64,000 nucleotides of DNA, taken from assembly GCA_938082545.1 (NCBI GenBank), contig CALKCL010000011.1:1-64000 (forward strand), given 5' to 3'. Of the stretch, positions 1 through 9,079 are shown piece by piece (the first letter of the stretch is position 1; each line of letters starts with the position of its first letter). This stretch comes from an uncultured Gammaproteobacteria bacterium. Lineage in GTDB: Bacteria > Pseudomonadota > Gammaproteobacteria > Ga0077536. The translations under genes and the position numbers were made by a program. The notes beneath the pieces are model-generated. The model ran no database searches and was not told the DNA's origin. It saw nothing but the letters and a program-made list of their open reading frames with translations.

Positions 1-88
1 GGAATTATAGTGTCTGATAATCTTGCAGATTTTCTTACACTTGAAGCCTACAACTTAATTGTAAATTAACATCTTGGAGAAGTTAAAA

Positions 89-1375
89 ATGTCAGTGGTG
101 GATGAGCAAGCTAAAGTATTAGAGAAAGATTGGAGTACTAATCCAAGATGGAAAGGTGTAGAGAGAACATACTCCGCAGCTGATGTCGTTCGTCTTCGGG
201 GTAGCGTGCAGGTTGAACATACTTTGGCACGCCGGGGTGCGGAAAGATTGTGGAAGCTTGTCAATGAAGAAGCTTTCGTGCCATGTCTTGGCGCGCTCAC
301 AGGCGGTCAGGCTGTGCAGCAAGTGAAGGCTGGAATTAAGGCTATTTATCTGTCTGGATGGCAGGTGGCTGCTGATGGAAATACATCGAAAACGATGTAT
401 CCTGATCAATCTCTTTACGCTGTCGACTCAGTCCCAACGATGGTCAAGCGGATCAATAATGCTTTTAGTCGGGCTGATCAGATCCAGTGGCATAAAGGTA
501 AATCAGAGATAGATTTTTTTGCCCCGATTGTAGCGGATGCAGAGGCCGGCTTTGGAGGCGTTTTGAATGCTTTTGAGTTAATGACAGCGATGATCGAGGC
601 TGGAGCGGCTGGGGTGCATTTCGAAGATCAACTAGCCTCAGCGAAAAAATGTGGCCACATGGGTGGAAAAGTACTGGTGCCGACTCAAGAGGCGATACAG
701 AAATTAATTTCTGCAAGATTAGCTGCGGACGTTGCTGGTGTGCCTGCAATAGTGCTCGCTCGAACTGATGCAAATGCTGCTGCGTTACTGACGAGTGATA
801 TTGACCCTAGGGACCACCGATTCTTAACTGGGGAGAGAACTCCAGAAGGATTCTATGTTACTAAAGCGGGAATTGAACAAGCTATCGATCGGGGTCTAGC
901 TTACGCCCCTTATGCTGACTTGATCTGGTGTGAGACTGCTGTCCCTGATTTGGATGAGGCCAGACAGTTTGCTGAATCTGTGAAAGACAAATATCCGGAT
1001 CAGCTGTTGGCTTATAATTGTTCGCCTTCTTTTAATTGGAAAAAGAACTTGGATGACGTAACTATTGCTAAATTCCAGCGCGAGTTAGGTGCTATGGGAT
1101 ACAAATACCAGTTCATTACATTGGCTGGGATACATAACATGTGGTACAACATGTTCGATTTGGCAAGCAACTATGTGGCTGACGGAATGACTGCATATGT
1201 CGAGATGGTGCAAGAAAAAGAATTTGCGGCAGTAGGACGCGGCTATACTTTTGCAAGTCATCAGCAAGAAGTTGGCGCAGGATATTTTGATGATGTCACT
1301 ACAGTCATACAAGGGGGTAAGTCTTCAGTAACGGCTCTCTCTGGTTCGACTGAAGAAGCTCAGTTTGATCAGTAG
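89..1375 (+). CDS. aceA: Isocitrate lyase
   Basis: Splits isocitrate into glyoxylate and succinate, the entry step of the glyoxylate shunt, allowing growth on acetate or fatty acids. The 428-residue protein carries the family signature KKCGH with the catalytic cysteine near residue 188. The ATG at 89 is chosen over an in-frame TTG at 74 because GGAGA at 76-80 sits about 8 bases upstream of it. Length fits the shorter bacterial ICL class. No malate synthase gene is in the window. A 13-bp hairpin lies just past the stop. Identity is secure; regulation is not visible in the 88 bases upstream. Confidence 0.96.
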   Translation: MSVVDEQAKVLEKDWSTNPRWKGVERTYSAADVVRLRGSVQVEHTLARRGAERLWKLVNEEAFVPCLGALTGGQAVQQVKAGIKAIYLSGWQVAADGNTSKTMYPDQSLYAVDSVPTMVKRINNAFSRADQIQWHKGKSEIDFFAPIVADAEAGFGGVLNAFELMTAMIEAGAAGVHFEDQLASAKKCGHMGGKVLVPTQEAIQKLISARLAADVAGVPAIVLARTDANAAALLTSDIDPRDHRFLTGERTPEGFYVTKAGIEQAIDRGLAYAPYADLIWCETAVPDLDEARQFAESVKDKYPDQLLAYNCSPSFNWKKNLDDVTIAKFQRELGAMGYKYQFITLAGIHNMWYNMFDLASNYVADGMTAYVEMVQEKEFAAVGRGYTFASHQQEVGAGYFDDVTTVIQGGKSSVTALSGSTEEAQFDQ

Positions 1376-1397
1376 TATCTGCCTCTTATCTTGAAAC

Positions 1398-1429
1398 TAC
1401 TACAACATCCTGTTTAGGATGTTGTAGTA
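1398..1429. terminator. Hairpin between convergent aceA and dapE
   Basis: A 13-bp perfect stem (1398-1410 with 1417-1429) closes a 6-base loop TGTTTA. It lies between the 3' ends of aceA and dapE and overlaps the last codons of dapE. It is placed as a bidirectional terminator, but neither side has a proper T run (only TTT on the reverse strand), so it may instead act as an RNA-stabilising 3' hairpin. Confidence 0.5.
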
Positions 1430-2527
1430 AAGATTACACAGTCGGTCTATATCCGCGACTAGGACGCTTTCATTCACTTTATGAATATTTGCATTAACGG
1501 GGCCTACTTCTACTAGCTCAATTCCCAAAGGCGCTATGAATCGGCCATCAGACGTTCCTCCTCCTGTGGAAAGCTCGGTATCTTGGCCAAGCTCTTCTTT
1601 TATGGCGGCAACTGTTTCGTCTACAAGCCGACCCCCCGGGGTGAGAAATGGGTTTCCTGAGAGGCGCCAGTCAATGGTGTATTCTATTTCTGCTTTATCT
1701 AAGACTTTATGGACCGCGGCTTGTAGTTTTTTTGAGGTTTGTTCGTTAGAAAACCGGAAATTAAATAGAGCTGTCAATGCTCCAGGGATAATGTTTTCTG
1801 CTCCGGCGCCAGAGTTGATATTGGAAATCTGAAAAGTGGTTGCCGGGTAGTAATCATTTCCGTTGTCCCACGTTTTTTCAGCCAACTCATTTAGTGCGGG
1901 CATCACATTGTGTATTGGGTTAGAAGCCTTAAATGGGTAAGCTACATGACCTTGTATTCCCTGAACGGTGAGTTGTCCGTTGAGTGAGCCGCGTCTACCT
2001 ACACGAATTGTATCGCCGAGTTCCTCTGCGCTGCTAGGCTCGCCTACGACGCACCAGTCTATTTTAATATTTTTTTCTTTCAGATATTCAACTAGTCGCA
2101 CAGTCCCATCTGTCGCTACACCTTCTTCATCCGATGTGAGTAAAAAAACAATTTTCCCACCCTTCTCAGGATGAGCAGCGGTGAACTTTTCAACAGCGAC
2201 CACCATGGCGGCCAGGCTACTTTTCATGTCGGCCGCACCTCTACCATAGAGAGTGCCATTCTTAATCGTCGGTTCGAACGGAAGGGTATCCCAAGCCATT
2301 AAGTTCCCTGCTGGCACGACGTCGGTATGACCGGCAAAGGCGAAACACGAGCCCGAATCGCCGCGTATCGCCAAAATGTTGTCAACATTGTTCCTTGGTA
2401 GTCGAATGATGGAAAAACCACACTTTTTCAAGCGCTCTGAGATTATGTCTAAGCACCCCGCATCTTTAGGTGTGACTGATTCCCTAGCGATGAGCTCGCA
2501 GGCAAGTTTTAAAGCGTTACTTTTCAT
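1400..2527 (-). CDS. dapE: Succinyl-diaminopimelate desuccinylase
   Basis: Hydrolyses N-succinyl-LL-diaminopimelate to LL-diaminopimelate and succinate in the lysine and peptidoglycan precursor pathway. It is a 375-residue M20-family di-zinc peptidase. Visible are the metal motif AFAGHTDVVPAG (about residues 63-74), GRGAADMKSS (about 95-104), the TSDEEG motif with the catalytic glutamates, and a C-terminal HKVNESV with the last metal histidine. Length is typical of DapE. The bolA-type gene lies 60 bp upstream on the same strand, so the two may be co-transcribed. Its 3' end forms part of the hairpin shared with aceA. Confidence 0.96.
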   Translation of the reverse strand: MKSNALKLACELIARESVTPKDAGCLDIISERLKKCGFSIIRLPRNNVDNILAIRGDSGSCFAFAGHTDVVPAGNLMAWDTLPFEPTIKNGTLYGRGAADMKSSLAAMVVAVEKFTAAHPEKGGKIVFLLTSDEEGVATDGTVRLVEYLKEKNIKIDWCVVGEPSSAEELGDTIRVGRRGSLNGQLTVQGIQGHVAYPFKASNPIHNVMPALNELAEKTWDNGNDYYPATTFQISNINSGAGAENIIPGALTALFNFRFSNEQTSKKLQAAVHKVLDKAEIEYTIDWRLSGNPFLTPGGRLVDETVAAIKEELGQDTELSTGGGTSDGRFIAPLGIELVEVGPVNANIHKVNESVLVADIDRLCNLYYNILNRML

Positions 2528-2587
2528 ATCTTTTTCCTGAGCAGTTTGTACCGAACAGTATTCGCATTAGTTTGTGGGAAGACTCAA

Positions 2588-2863
2588 TCAAGAGCGGACC
2601 TCGATGCTTAGTGCATGTATATCAGTCAACATTAGTTCTTTTAATACGGTGTAGATAATCTTGTGTTGTTCTATTGGTTTCTTAGCATCTAATTTATCAG
2701 CTGCGATAATAATCTTGAAGTGGCCTTTCCCATCTCTGGCCCCTGCATGTCCGGTATGCAGGTGACTTTCATCCACAATTTCAATGTACCTCGGCTGTAG
2801 CTGATGTTCTACTGCCTGTCTAATGCTCGTTACCCTTGTCGAGTTTGTGTCTTCAATCGCCAT
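2588..2863 (-). CDS. bolA: BolA family protein
   Basis: A 91-residue BolA/IbaG-type protein, expected to bind monothiol glutaredoxin through a shared [2Fe-2S] cluster and act in iron-sulfur handling or as a stress regulator. The signature stretch ESHLHTGHAGARDGKGHFKI (about residues 32-51) is characteristic of the BolA fold, with the conserved histidine in HAGAR and a late HKIIYTVL helix. It is transcribed towards dapE, 60 bp away. The exact subfamily (BolA versus IbaG) is not certain; the HAGAR stretch favours BolA. Confidence 0.88.
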   Translation of the reverse strand: MAIEDTNSTRVTSIRQAVEHQLQPRYIEIVDESHLHTGHAGARDGKGHFKIIIAADKLDAKKPIEQHKIIYTVLKELMLTDIHALSIEVRS

Positions 2864-3003
2864 TATTATTCTTGTTACCTTTTAAATTTTCAATATGCAG
2901 TCGTTTTTTAGGTAGTTCTTCCTGTTGTGAAAACGTTGCATTCGCTATTATCGTTTAAATCAGTGCTATTACAGAAGTGCTCATAGAGTACTTAGTATAT
3001 TTC

Positions 3004-3018
3004 GTATTAGCCTAATAC
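3004..3018. promoter_or_regulatory. 15-bp palindrome in the bolA-trpS intergenic region
   Basis: The 353-bp gap 2864-3216 between divergent bolA and trpS holds no convincing gene. Within it GTATTAG C CTAATAC is a perfect palindrome with 7-bp arms, followed by a very AT-rich tract (about 3019-3036). Position between divergent genes is consistent with an operator, but no regulator can be assigned from sequence alone. Confidence 0.3.
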
Positions 3019-3216
3019 TGATAATTAATATTATTGCTTAAACCGGCATGTTTTAGTCGCTATGAAAGCAAATTAACAATATGATTAGCTTAATAGATAG
3101 GGTGTGCTTTGACTATCATCAATGGCTGGCAAGAAAAGGTCAGTTTTGCGGACAGATTGGGCGGGGGTAGTTTATTCCTTAATGATATTGAGCAAGTAGG
3201 ATAAATTGTTATAACT

Positions 3217-4428
3217 ATGAGTATTGATGGTAACCGAAGAGTCTTGTCAGGGATGCGCCCAACCGGACGCTTGCACTTAGGGCATTATCATGGCGTTTTA
3301 AAGAATTGGGTCGAATTGCAACATGAATATCAGTGTTTCTTTTTCGTCGCTGACTGGCATGCACTGACAACAGGTTATGAAAATACGTCAGGAATTGCTG
3401 ATTCCGCGTTCGATATTGTCGTCGATTGGCTATCGGTTGGAGTTAACCCTGGTGAAGCGACAATTTTTGTTCAGTCGCGCGTCCCCGAACACGCAGAACT
3501 CCATTTACTTTTGTCTATGATCACGCCATTAAGCTGGTTAGAGAGAGTCCCTACCTATAAAGATCAACAAGAAAAGCTGAAAGAAAACGATCTTTCAACT
3601 TATGGGTTCCTAGGGTATCCGCTGCTTCAAGCTGCAGATATTTTAGTCTATAAGGCTGGGAATGTTCCTGTAGGCGAGGATCAGGTCGCTCACATTGAAA
3701 TGGCTCGAGAAGTTGCGAGGAGATTTAATTTCCTTTATGGGAGAGAGGAAGGTTTCGAAGAGAAAGCGGAGCAGGCTGCGCGTAAGATGGGAAAGAAAAA
3801 CGCAAGTCTTTATGCAGGGATACGCCGCGCTTTTCAGGAGGAAGGTGACGAAGAAGCACTGCTGAAAGGTAGAGCCTTACTGTCCTCTCAACAAAATATT
3901 AGCTTGAGTGACAGACAGAGGCTAATGGGCTATTTAGAAGGTGGAGGCAAGGTGATTTTACCCGAACCTCAGGCGCTACTGACTAAAGATTCTAAAATGC
4001 CTGGCTTAGATGGTGAGAAAATGTCGAAATCCTACAATAACACGATTGGCCTTCGGGAAATGCCCGAAGAAGTCACCAGAAAGCTGCGTACAATGCCTAC
4101 GGATCCTGCGCGGGTGCGAAGAACTGATCCAGGTGATCCCACGAAGTGTCCCGTTTGGAAATATCATGAAATATATTCCTCAGAAGATGTGAAAAGCTGG
4201 GCTAAAGAAGGCTGCGTTACTGCAGGGATCGGTTGTTTGGACTGCAAACAACCTGTGATTGATTCAGTTTTGAAGGAGCAGGCCCCGATAAGGGAGCGCA
4301 GTGAGGAGTTTCTTGGGGACCGGGACGCTGTCTTTGCTATTATTGACGAGGGTTGCGAGACAGCGCGCGATGTTGCGCGAGAAACTTTAGATGACGTCAG
4401 ACACGCCATGAAATTCTTACCTAGATAA
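3217..4428 (+). CDS. trpS: Tryptophanyl-tRNA synthetase
   Basis: Charges tRNA-Trp with tryptophan. This is a class I synthetase with the HIGH-type motif HLGHYHG near residue 20 and KMSKS in GEKMSKSYNN near residues 268-272. At 403 residues it is longer than the about 330-residue E. coli type. The extra length is an insertion before KMSKS (roughly residues 185-260), a form that I recall from several proteobacteria. ATG at 3217. Its TAA overlaps the scpA ATG by one base, so scpA is translationally coupled. Confidence 0.96.
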   Translation: MSIDGNRRVLSGMRPTGRLHLGHYHGVLKNWVELQHEYQCFFFVADWHALTTGYENTSGIADSAFDIVVDWLSVGVNPGEATIFVQSRVPEHAELHLLLSMITPLSWLERVPTYKDQQEKLKENDLSTYGFLGYPLLQAADILVYKAGNVPVGEDQVAHIEMAREVARRFNFLYGREEGFEEKAEQAARKMGKKNASLYAGIRRAFQEEGDEEALLKGRALLSSQQNISLSDRQRLMGYLEGGGKVILPEPQALLTKDSKMPGLDGEKMSKSYNNTIGLREMPEEVTRKLRTMPTDPARVRRTDPGDPTKCPVWKYHEIYSSEDVKSWAKEGCVTAGIGCLDCKQPVIDSVLKEQAPIRERSEEFLGDRDAVFAIIDEGCETARDVARETLDDVRHAMKFLPR

Positions 4429-5255
4429 TGGGACACTTTGTGGAGAATGATTCTTTAGGTGTTGATGTTAAGTCTGAAGAGACGCATGACAAGTTTTTTG
4501 CAACTATCGATGGTCAACCCATCATGGAAGCTCCTAAAGATCTTTATATCCCTCCGGAGGCATTAGAAGTTTTTCTTGAGACATTTCAAGGCCCTCTTGA
4601 CTTGCTTTTGTATTTAATTAAAAAGCAGAACCTTGATATTTTGGATATACCTATCGCCGGTATTACGAAGCAGTACATGACCTATATTGAAATGATGCAG
4701 GAATTAAAACTCGAGCTTGCAGCTGAATACCTTTTGATGGCCGCGATGCTGGCTGAGATAAAGTCTAGGATGTTGCTCCCGCATAAGAAAATAGAGGAAG
4801 AAGAAGGAGACCCTCGGGCTGAATTAGTCAGAAGGCTTCAGGAGTATGAGCGTTATAAAAAAGTGGCAGAGGGCATCGAGAAACTACCTAGAATGGATAG
4901 AGATTGGCATGAGCTTGTCGTAGATTTTGAGAAGCTCCCAAGCCTCAAACCTCCTCCTACAGTGCAACTAGAAATGGTTGTTAAGGCTTTCGCTGAAGTT
5001 ATGGGTAGAATTGAGGTGACGGCGATTCACCAAATCAGACGAGATTCACTGTCTGTAAGGGACCGAATGTCCCAAGTACTGTCCTTTTCAAATGGAGAGT
5101 CCTTTAAAGCTTTTCATGAATTTTTCACAGCCGAGGAAGGGCGGGCGGGAGCGATTGTTACATTAATCGCTATTTTGGAGTTATTGAAAGGCTCATTAAT
5201 TGAGATTGTTGATTCGGAAGAAGGCAATCAGTTATACATCAAATTGGCCGCGTAA
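4428..5255 (+). CDS. scpA: Segregation and condensation protein A
   Basis: The kleisin subunit of the SMC-ScpAB condensin complex that organises the chromosome. The 275-residue protein has the ScpA core FQGPLDLLLYLIKKQNLDIL (about residues 54-73), the helical N-terminal SMC-neck binding part, and a C-terminal winged helix (TLIAILELLKGSLIEI). It starts one base inside the trpS stop and is followed 4 bp later by scpB, the usual scpA-scpB order. The first 40 or so residues are weakly conserved, so an internal start is possible, but the overlap with trpS favours 4428. Confidence 0.94.
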   Translation: MGHFVENDSLGVDVKSEETHDKFFATIDGQPIMEAPKDLYIPPEALEVFLETFQGPLDLLLYLIKKQNLDILDIPIAGITKQYMTYIEMMQELKLELAAEYLLMAAMLAEIKSRMLLPHKKIEEEEGDPRAELVRRLQEYERYKKVAEGIEKLPRMDRDWHELVVDFEKLPSLKPPPTVQLEMVVKAFAEVMGRIEVTAIHQIRRDSLSVRDRMSQVLSFSNGESFKAFHEFFTAEEGRAGAIVTLIAILELLKGSLIEIVDSEEGNQLYIKLAA

Positions 5256-5259
5256 AATA

Positions 5260-5949
5260 ATGAATATGGAAGATCTTGTACCAACACTAGAAGCGATGTT
5301 AATGGCTTCAGAAGAAGCGGTGTCAGTTGAGCGATTGTTGAAATTGTTGGCTGTTAGTTTTCCAGATATCGTCAAAGACGATATAAAACGTGGGTTGAAG
5401 GAGCTAGCTGAATCTTATGAAGCCCGAGGGGTCGAATTGGTGGAATTGGCTAGTGGGTATAGATTCAGAGCGCGTGCTAAGTATTCGGAGCAAGTCGGTG
5501 CACTATGGGAGGAGCGAAAACCAAGGTACTCTAAAGCTCTTTTGGAAACTCTTGCGATAGTCGCCTACCGGCAACCGGTGACTCGAGGTGAAGTAGAACA
5601 TATTCGCGGAGTCGCTGTGAGTTCAAACATTGTTAGAACATTGCTTGACCGAGAATGGATAAAAGTCATGGGCCATCGTGATGTGCCTGGCAGACCTGCC
5701 GTATTCGGGACGACTAAAGAGTTCCTAGATTATTTTGGCTTAAGGAAATTGGATGAATTACCAAGTCTGCCTGAAGTTGTAGACTTGGAAGTAGCGCACG
5801 ATACTTTTACAGATGGCGCTAATCGTGATGAGCTTGGGCTCGAAAATAAAGATAAACGGGATGAACTCGATAGAGTAGCCGACTTCGATAATGAGGTGAC
5901 TGCTGTTGTCTCTTTAGAGTCTTCAGTCTTGGGAGCTAACAATGACTGA
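5260..5949 (+). CDS. scpB: Segregation and condensation protein B
   Basis: A dimeric winged-helix partner of ScpA in the SMC complex. It begins MNMEDLVPTLEAMLMASEEA and contains the conserved ETLAIVAYRQPVTRGEVEHI block (about residues 87-106) and GRPAVFGTT. The ATG at 5260 is chosen over an upstream in-frame codon at 5200 because family similarity begins here and it follows the scpA stop by 4 bp. The C-terminal tail after about residue 175 is acidic and poorly conserved. It overlaps rluB by 8 bp. Confidence 0.94.
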   Translation: MNMEDLVPTLEAMLMASEEAVSVERLLKLLAVSFPDIVKDDIKRGLKELAESYEARGVELVELASGYRFRARAKYSEQVGALWEERKPRYSKALLETLAIVAYRQPVTRGEVEHIRGVAVSSNIVRTLLDREWIKVMGHRDVPGRPAVFGTTKEFLDYFGLRKLDELPSLPEVVDLEVAHDTFTDGANRDELGLENKDKRDELDRVADFDNEVTAVVSLESSVLGANND

Positions 5950-6745
5950 GAAAAGGAATTTTAGTCGACCAACTGCCGCGTCAACGGGTGAGCGGATTCA
6001 GAAGGCATTGTCTCGATCGGGCTGGGGTTCTCGTCGTGAAATAGAAAGATTAATTCGTGCTGGCCGCATACGCAAGAATGAACAGATGGTTGCTCTTGGT
6101 GACACGTTAAAACCAGGTGATCGAGTACAGCTTGATGATGGTCAGATAGTTAGAGTGGAAGAAGAGAAAACTGAATTACAAGTGCTCTTGTACAATAAAC
6201 CTCTAGGTGAAGTTTGCACGCGTAAAGACGAAGAAGGTAGAGTGACTATCTTTGATAAATTACCTACGGTACGTTCCGGGAGATGGATAAATGTTGGGCG
6301 GCTAGACATAAATACTACAGGGTTGCTGCTTTTGACGAACAGTGGTGAGCTTGCCCATCGGCTCACGCATCCAAGTTACACAATAGATCGGGAATATGCT
6401 GTTAGAGTCTATGGAAATGTCGACAACGCGATGTTGAGATCTCTTAGGGAAGGTGTAGAAATTGATGGTGAAGTTTTGGCATTTAATGATATTGTGCCCG
6501 GAGAAGGAAGTGGAGCTAATAAGTGGTTTTATTGTCTGGTTCAAAGTGGTCGTAATAGAGCGGTGCGGAAGTTGTGGGAGTCTCAAGATGTGTCGGTAAG
6601 TCGATTAATGAGAGTGCGCTTTGGTAATATAATGTTGCCTACGGATCTTAGAGTAGGACAACATTTAGAACTAAGTAAGCCCTTAGCTTCAGAACTATGT
6701 CATCTGGTCGGGCTTAATGGTAATGGTGTTGATAAAGCGAGTTGA
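5942..6745 (+). CDS. rluB: 23S rRNA pseudouridine(2605) synthase
   Basis: Isomerises a uridine of 23S rRNA (U2605 in E. coli numbering). The 267-residue protein has an N-terminal S4 RNA-binding domain (about residues 16-75), then the RsuA/RluB catalytic domain with the motif GRLDINTTGLLLLTNSGEL carrying the catalytic aspartate near residue 122. Position at the end of trpS-scpA-scpB is the common proteobacterial context for RluB, which favours RluB over RluE/RluF. No long basic C-terminal tail is present, unlike some RluB proteins. Confidence 0.92.
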   Translation: MTEKRNFSRPTAASTGERIQKALSRSGWGSRREIERLIRAGRIRKNEQMVALGDTLKPGDRVQLDDGQIVRVEEEKTELQVLLYNKPLGEVCTRKDEEGRVTIFDKLPTVRSGRWINVGRLDINTTGLLLLTNSGELAHRLTHPSYTIDREYAVRVYGNVDNAMLRSLREGVEIDGEVLAFNDIVPGEGSGANKWFYCLVQSGRNRAVRKLWESQDVSVSRLMRVRFGNIMLPTDLRVGQHLELSKPLASELCHLVGLNGNGVDKAS

Positions 6746-6878
6746 GAGCCTGTGAACCCGTGATCCTCTATTGGGTTATTGCTAACACGGATGTCGTAAC
6801 TTACCTTTCAAGGCTATACAATAACGTGCTGAAAACGTATCTATCGTAAAAATCTTATTTTCACTGGTTTGTCATTTT

Positions 6879-7625
6879 ATGAGAAGAAGTCTAGTAGCTG
6901 GTAATTGGAAAATGAATGGTTCTCGCAAGAGCGCGCTGGAACTGGCGACAGCTCTAGGCGATGTCATTTTTGAAAAAACTGATGTGGTCATTGCACCACC
7001 GACACCACACCTGGACGCCATGCGTTCTGCTCTCACCTCAGCTGATGTTCTTCTGGCGGGACAGGATTGTTCTGAGCACGAAAAGGGTGCATATACTGGC
7101 GAAACGTCAGTATTAATGCTTAGAGAGTTAGGTTGCTCTCACGTGATAGTTGGGCATTCTGAGCGTAGACAGTTTTTTGGGGATAGTGACCAAAGAGTCG
7201 CTCTAAAGGTTTCTAGAGTAGTAGCTGCAGGCCTTATCCCAATTATTTGCGTTGGCGAGACTTTGCTGGAACGCCAAGATTCTATGACCGAAAAAGTAAT
7301 CGAGAGACAAGTGGCCGCTGCCTTGTCTCAAATCCACGATAAGGCTAAACTAAGCATGATCGTTGCCTATGAACCAGTTTGGGCCATCGGCACAGGGGAG
7401 TCGGCGAACCCAGAACAAGCGCAAAAAGTACACTTGCTGATCAGAGACTTTCTCTCGAAATATGATGTGGTGTTATCCGAATCAACACGCATACTTTACG
7501 GGGGAAGCGTAAAATCAGATAATGCCGCATCACTATTTGCTATGCCGGATATTGACGGTGGGTTGGTAGGAGGGGCGTCTCTGGATGCAAAATCGTTTAT
7601 AAATATTTGTCGTTCAACGGCATGA
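6879..7625 (+). CDS. tpiA: Triosephosphate isomerase
   Basis: Interconverts dihydroxyacetone phosphate and glyceraldehyde 3-phosphate. The 248-residue TIM barrel carries the catalytic lysine in AGNWKMNG (Lys11), the electrophilic histidine in GHSERRQFFG (His93) and the catalytic glutamate in AYEPVWAIGTG (Glu165). The phosphate-gripping LYGGSV is near the C-terminus. It is preceded by a 133-bp non-coding gap after rluB, which probably carries its promoter, and followed 22 bp later by secG. Confidence 0.97.
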   Translation: MRRSLVAGNWKMNGSRKSALELATALGDVIFEKTDVVIAPPTPHLDAMRSALTSADVLLAGQDCSEHEKGAYTGETSVLMLRELGCSHVIVGHSERRQFFGDSDQRVALKVSRVVAAGLIPIICVGETLLERQDSMTEKVIERQVAAALSQIHDKAKLSMIVAYEPVWAIGTGESANPEQAQKVHLLIRDFLSKYDVVLSESTRILYGGSVKSDNAASLFAMPDIDGGLVGGASLDAKSFINICRSTA

Positions 7626-7647
7626 ATAACTAAGAAAGAGAAACGCC

Positions 7648-7980
7648 ATGTCTGTATTGCTAACTAGTCTACTCGTCTTTCAAGTCTTGCTGGCTCTGCT
7701 TTTAGTTGGAATTATTTTGCTGCAGCAAGGTAAAGGTGCTACGGCAGGGGCTGGGTTTGGAGCAGGCGCTTCAGCTACTGTTTTTGGTTCCCAAGGTTCA
7801 AGTTCGTTTCTAACGCGTACCACCGCTATTCTCGCAGCTTTATTTCTGTCTAACAGTCTGTTCTTGGCTTATTTATATGGTGGTACTACAAGACAAGCTA
7901 GCTTACTAGATCAGATCTCGGTTCAAGTTCCAGCAGAGAGGGCTGCCGTAGATCCTAGTAGCCCAGTAATCCCCGATTAG
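7648..7980 (+). CDS. secG: Protein translocase subunit SecG
   Basis: A small inner-membrane subunit of the SecYEG export channel. The 110-residue protein has two membrane helices (about residues 4-24 and 55-77) flanking the conserved GKGATAGAGFGAGASATVFG loop, and a short hydrophilic tail. The order tpiA-secG-tRNA-Leu-nuoA is seen in several beta- and gammaproteobacteria. AAGAAAGAGA just before the ATG serves as a weak ribosome-binding site. Confidence 0.94.
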   Translation: MSVLLTSLLVFQVLLALLLVGIILLQQGKGATAGAGFGAGASATVFGSQGSSSFLTRTTAILAALFLSNSLFLAYLYGGTTRQASLLDQISVQVPAERAAVDPSSPVIPD

Positions 7981-7991
7981 TCGATTTTTTT

Positions 7992-8021
7992 ATCGTACAC
8001 GGTTGATAAATTCTTTATAAT
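7992..8021 (+). promoter_or_regulatory. Candidate promoter for tRNA-Leu and the nuo operon
   Basis: A perfect -10 hexamer TATAAT occurs at 8016-8021, 64 bp before the tRNA-Leu 5' end. The -35 region (around 7992-7998, TCGTAC at 17 bp) is poor. This is the only good -10 between secG and the tRNA gene, so it is a candidate for the tRNA and possibly the complex I operon. Confidence 0.35.
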
Positions 8022-8084
8022 AAACGAAGAGATGAGCTTGGTTCCTTGGTAAGGACTACAAGCTGAGAATTAATGCCGAAATAT

Positions 8085-8169
8085 GCCCTGGTGGTGGAAT
8101 TGGTAGACACGCTGTCTTGAGGGGGCAGTGCCGAAAGGTGTGCCGGTTCGAGTCCGGCCCAGGGCACCA
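8085..8169 (+). tRNA. tRNA-Leu (anticodon GAG)
   Basis: An 85-nt class II tRNA with encoded CCA. The acceptor stem is GCCCTGG pairing with CCAGGGC (8159-8165), with discriminator A then CCA. The T arm is GCCGG TTCGAGT CCGGC. The anticodon stem CTGTC/GGCAG encloses loop TTGAGGG, giving anticodon GAG. There is a long variable arm typical of tRNA-Leu. It lies between secG and nuoA. Confidence 0.97.
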
Positions 8170-8235
8170 AATATTTTTTTTTACAAAAGGTTTCGACTTA
8201 CAAAAGTTAAATTTGCTATAGGGGCAATTTGGAAC

Positions 8236-8604
8236 ATGCTAGAGTTATATCTGCCTATTTTAATATTTATAGTTATTGGGCTAGGCGTAGGAATTGTGTC
8301 TCTGGGTGCCAGCATTGGCTTAGGACAAGTCTTGGGTGTGCGCAAGCCGAACAGCGAGAAATCTTCACCATTCGAATGCGGTTTTGAAGCTTTTGAAGAC
8401 GCTAGAATGAAATTCGATGTGCGTTACTACCTTGTCGCAATACTCTTTATCATCTTTGATCTTGAGATAGCCTTTTTCTTCCCATGGGCAGTTGTTCTTG
8501 ACGATATAGGAGCTTATGGCTTTTGGGCCATGATGATTTTCTTGGGTATCTTGGTGGTTGGGTTTCTATACGAATGGAAAAAAGGAGCTCTGGAATGGGA
8601 GTAA
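8236..8604 (+). CDS. nuoA: NADH-quinone oxidoreductase subunit A
   Basis: A small membrane subunit of respiratory complex I near the quinone-binding region. The 122-residue protein has three predicted membrane helices and the conserved [20 protein letters not shown] loop (about residues 40-59). The start at 8236 ([11 protein letters not shown]) is chosen because longer in-frame starts would run into the tRNA-Leu gene. First gene of the 14-gene nuo operon; its 3' end overlaps nuoB by 10 bp. Confidence 0.95.
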   Translation: MLELYLPILIFIVIGLGVGIVSLGASIGLGQVLGVRKPNSEKSSPFECGFEAFEDARMKFDVRYYLVAILFIIFDLEIAFFFPWAVVLDDIGAYGFWAMMIFLGILVVGFLYEWKKGALEWE

Positions 8605-9071
8605 GTGAGGTACAAGACCGAGGTTTCGTGACTACGTCTGTCGATACTATAGTTAACTGGGCTCGAACTGGCTCCATGTGGCCGATGACCTTTGGCTTAG
8701 CGTGTTGCGCGGTGGAGATGATGCATGCAGGAGCTGCCAGGTATGATTTGGATAGGTTCGGTGTGGTTTTTCGCCCCAGTCCAAGGCAGTCTGACGTAAT
8801 GATAGTAGCGGGAACTTTGGTGAATAAAATGGCTCCTGCTCTGCGTAAGGTTTACGATCAAATGAGCGAGCCTAAATGGGTCATATCTATGGGGTCATGC
8901 GCAAATGGCGGCGGTTATTACCATTACTCCTATGCTGTTACGCGAGGATGTGACCGAGTGGTCCCTGTAGATATTTATGTGCCTGGGTGTCCGCCTACGG
9001 CAGAGGCCTTGCTGTTCGGTATCGTGCAGCTGCAGAACAAAATCAAACGAACCAATACGATTAGTAGATAG
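8595..9071 (+). CDS. nuoB: NADH-quinone oxidoreductase subunit B
   Basis: Carries cluster N2, the last [4Fe-4S] centre that reduces quinone in complex I. The 158-residue protein shows all four cysteine ligands: the paired CC in ACCAVEMM (37-38), one in MGSCANGGG and one in PGCPPTAEA. The start at 8595 is supported by AGGAG at 8583-8587 with 7-base spacing and by family length; upstream in-frame codons would extend it deep into nuoA. Confidence 0.96.
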   Translation: MGVSEVQDRGFVTTSVDTIVNWARTGSMWPMTFGLACCAVEMMHAGAARYDLDRFGVVFRPSPRQSDVMIVAGTLVNKMAPALRKVYDQMSEPKWVISMGSCANGGGYYHYSYAVTRGCDRVVPVDIYVPGCPPTAEALLFGIVQLQNKIKRTNTISR

Positions 9072-9079
9072 AGCCAGTT

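Noticed and set aside
3082..3171. 29-codon frame upstream of trpS
   Set aside because: No ribosome-binding site, no recognisable features; likely chance.
8128..8235. Longer N-terminus for nuoA
   Set aside because: It would start inside the tRNA-Leu gene; NuoA similarity begins at 8236.
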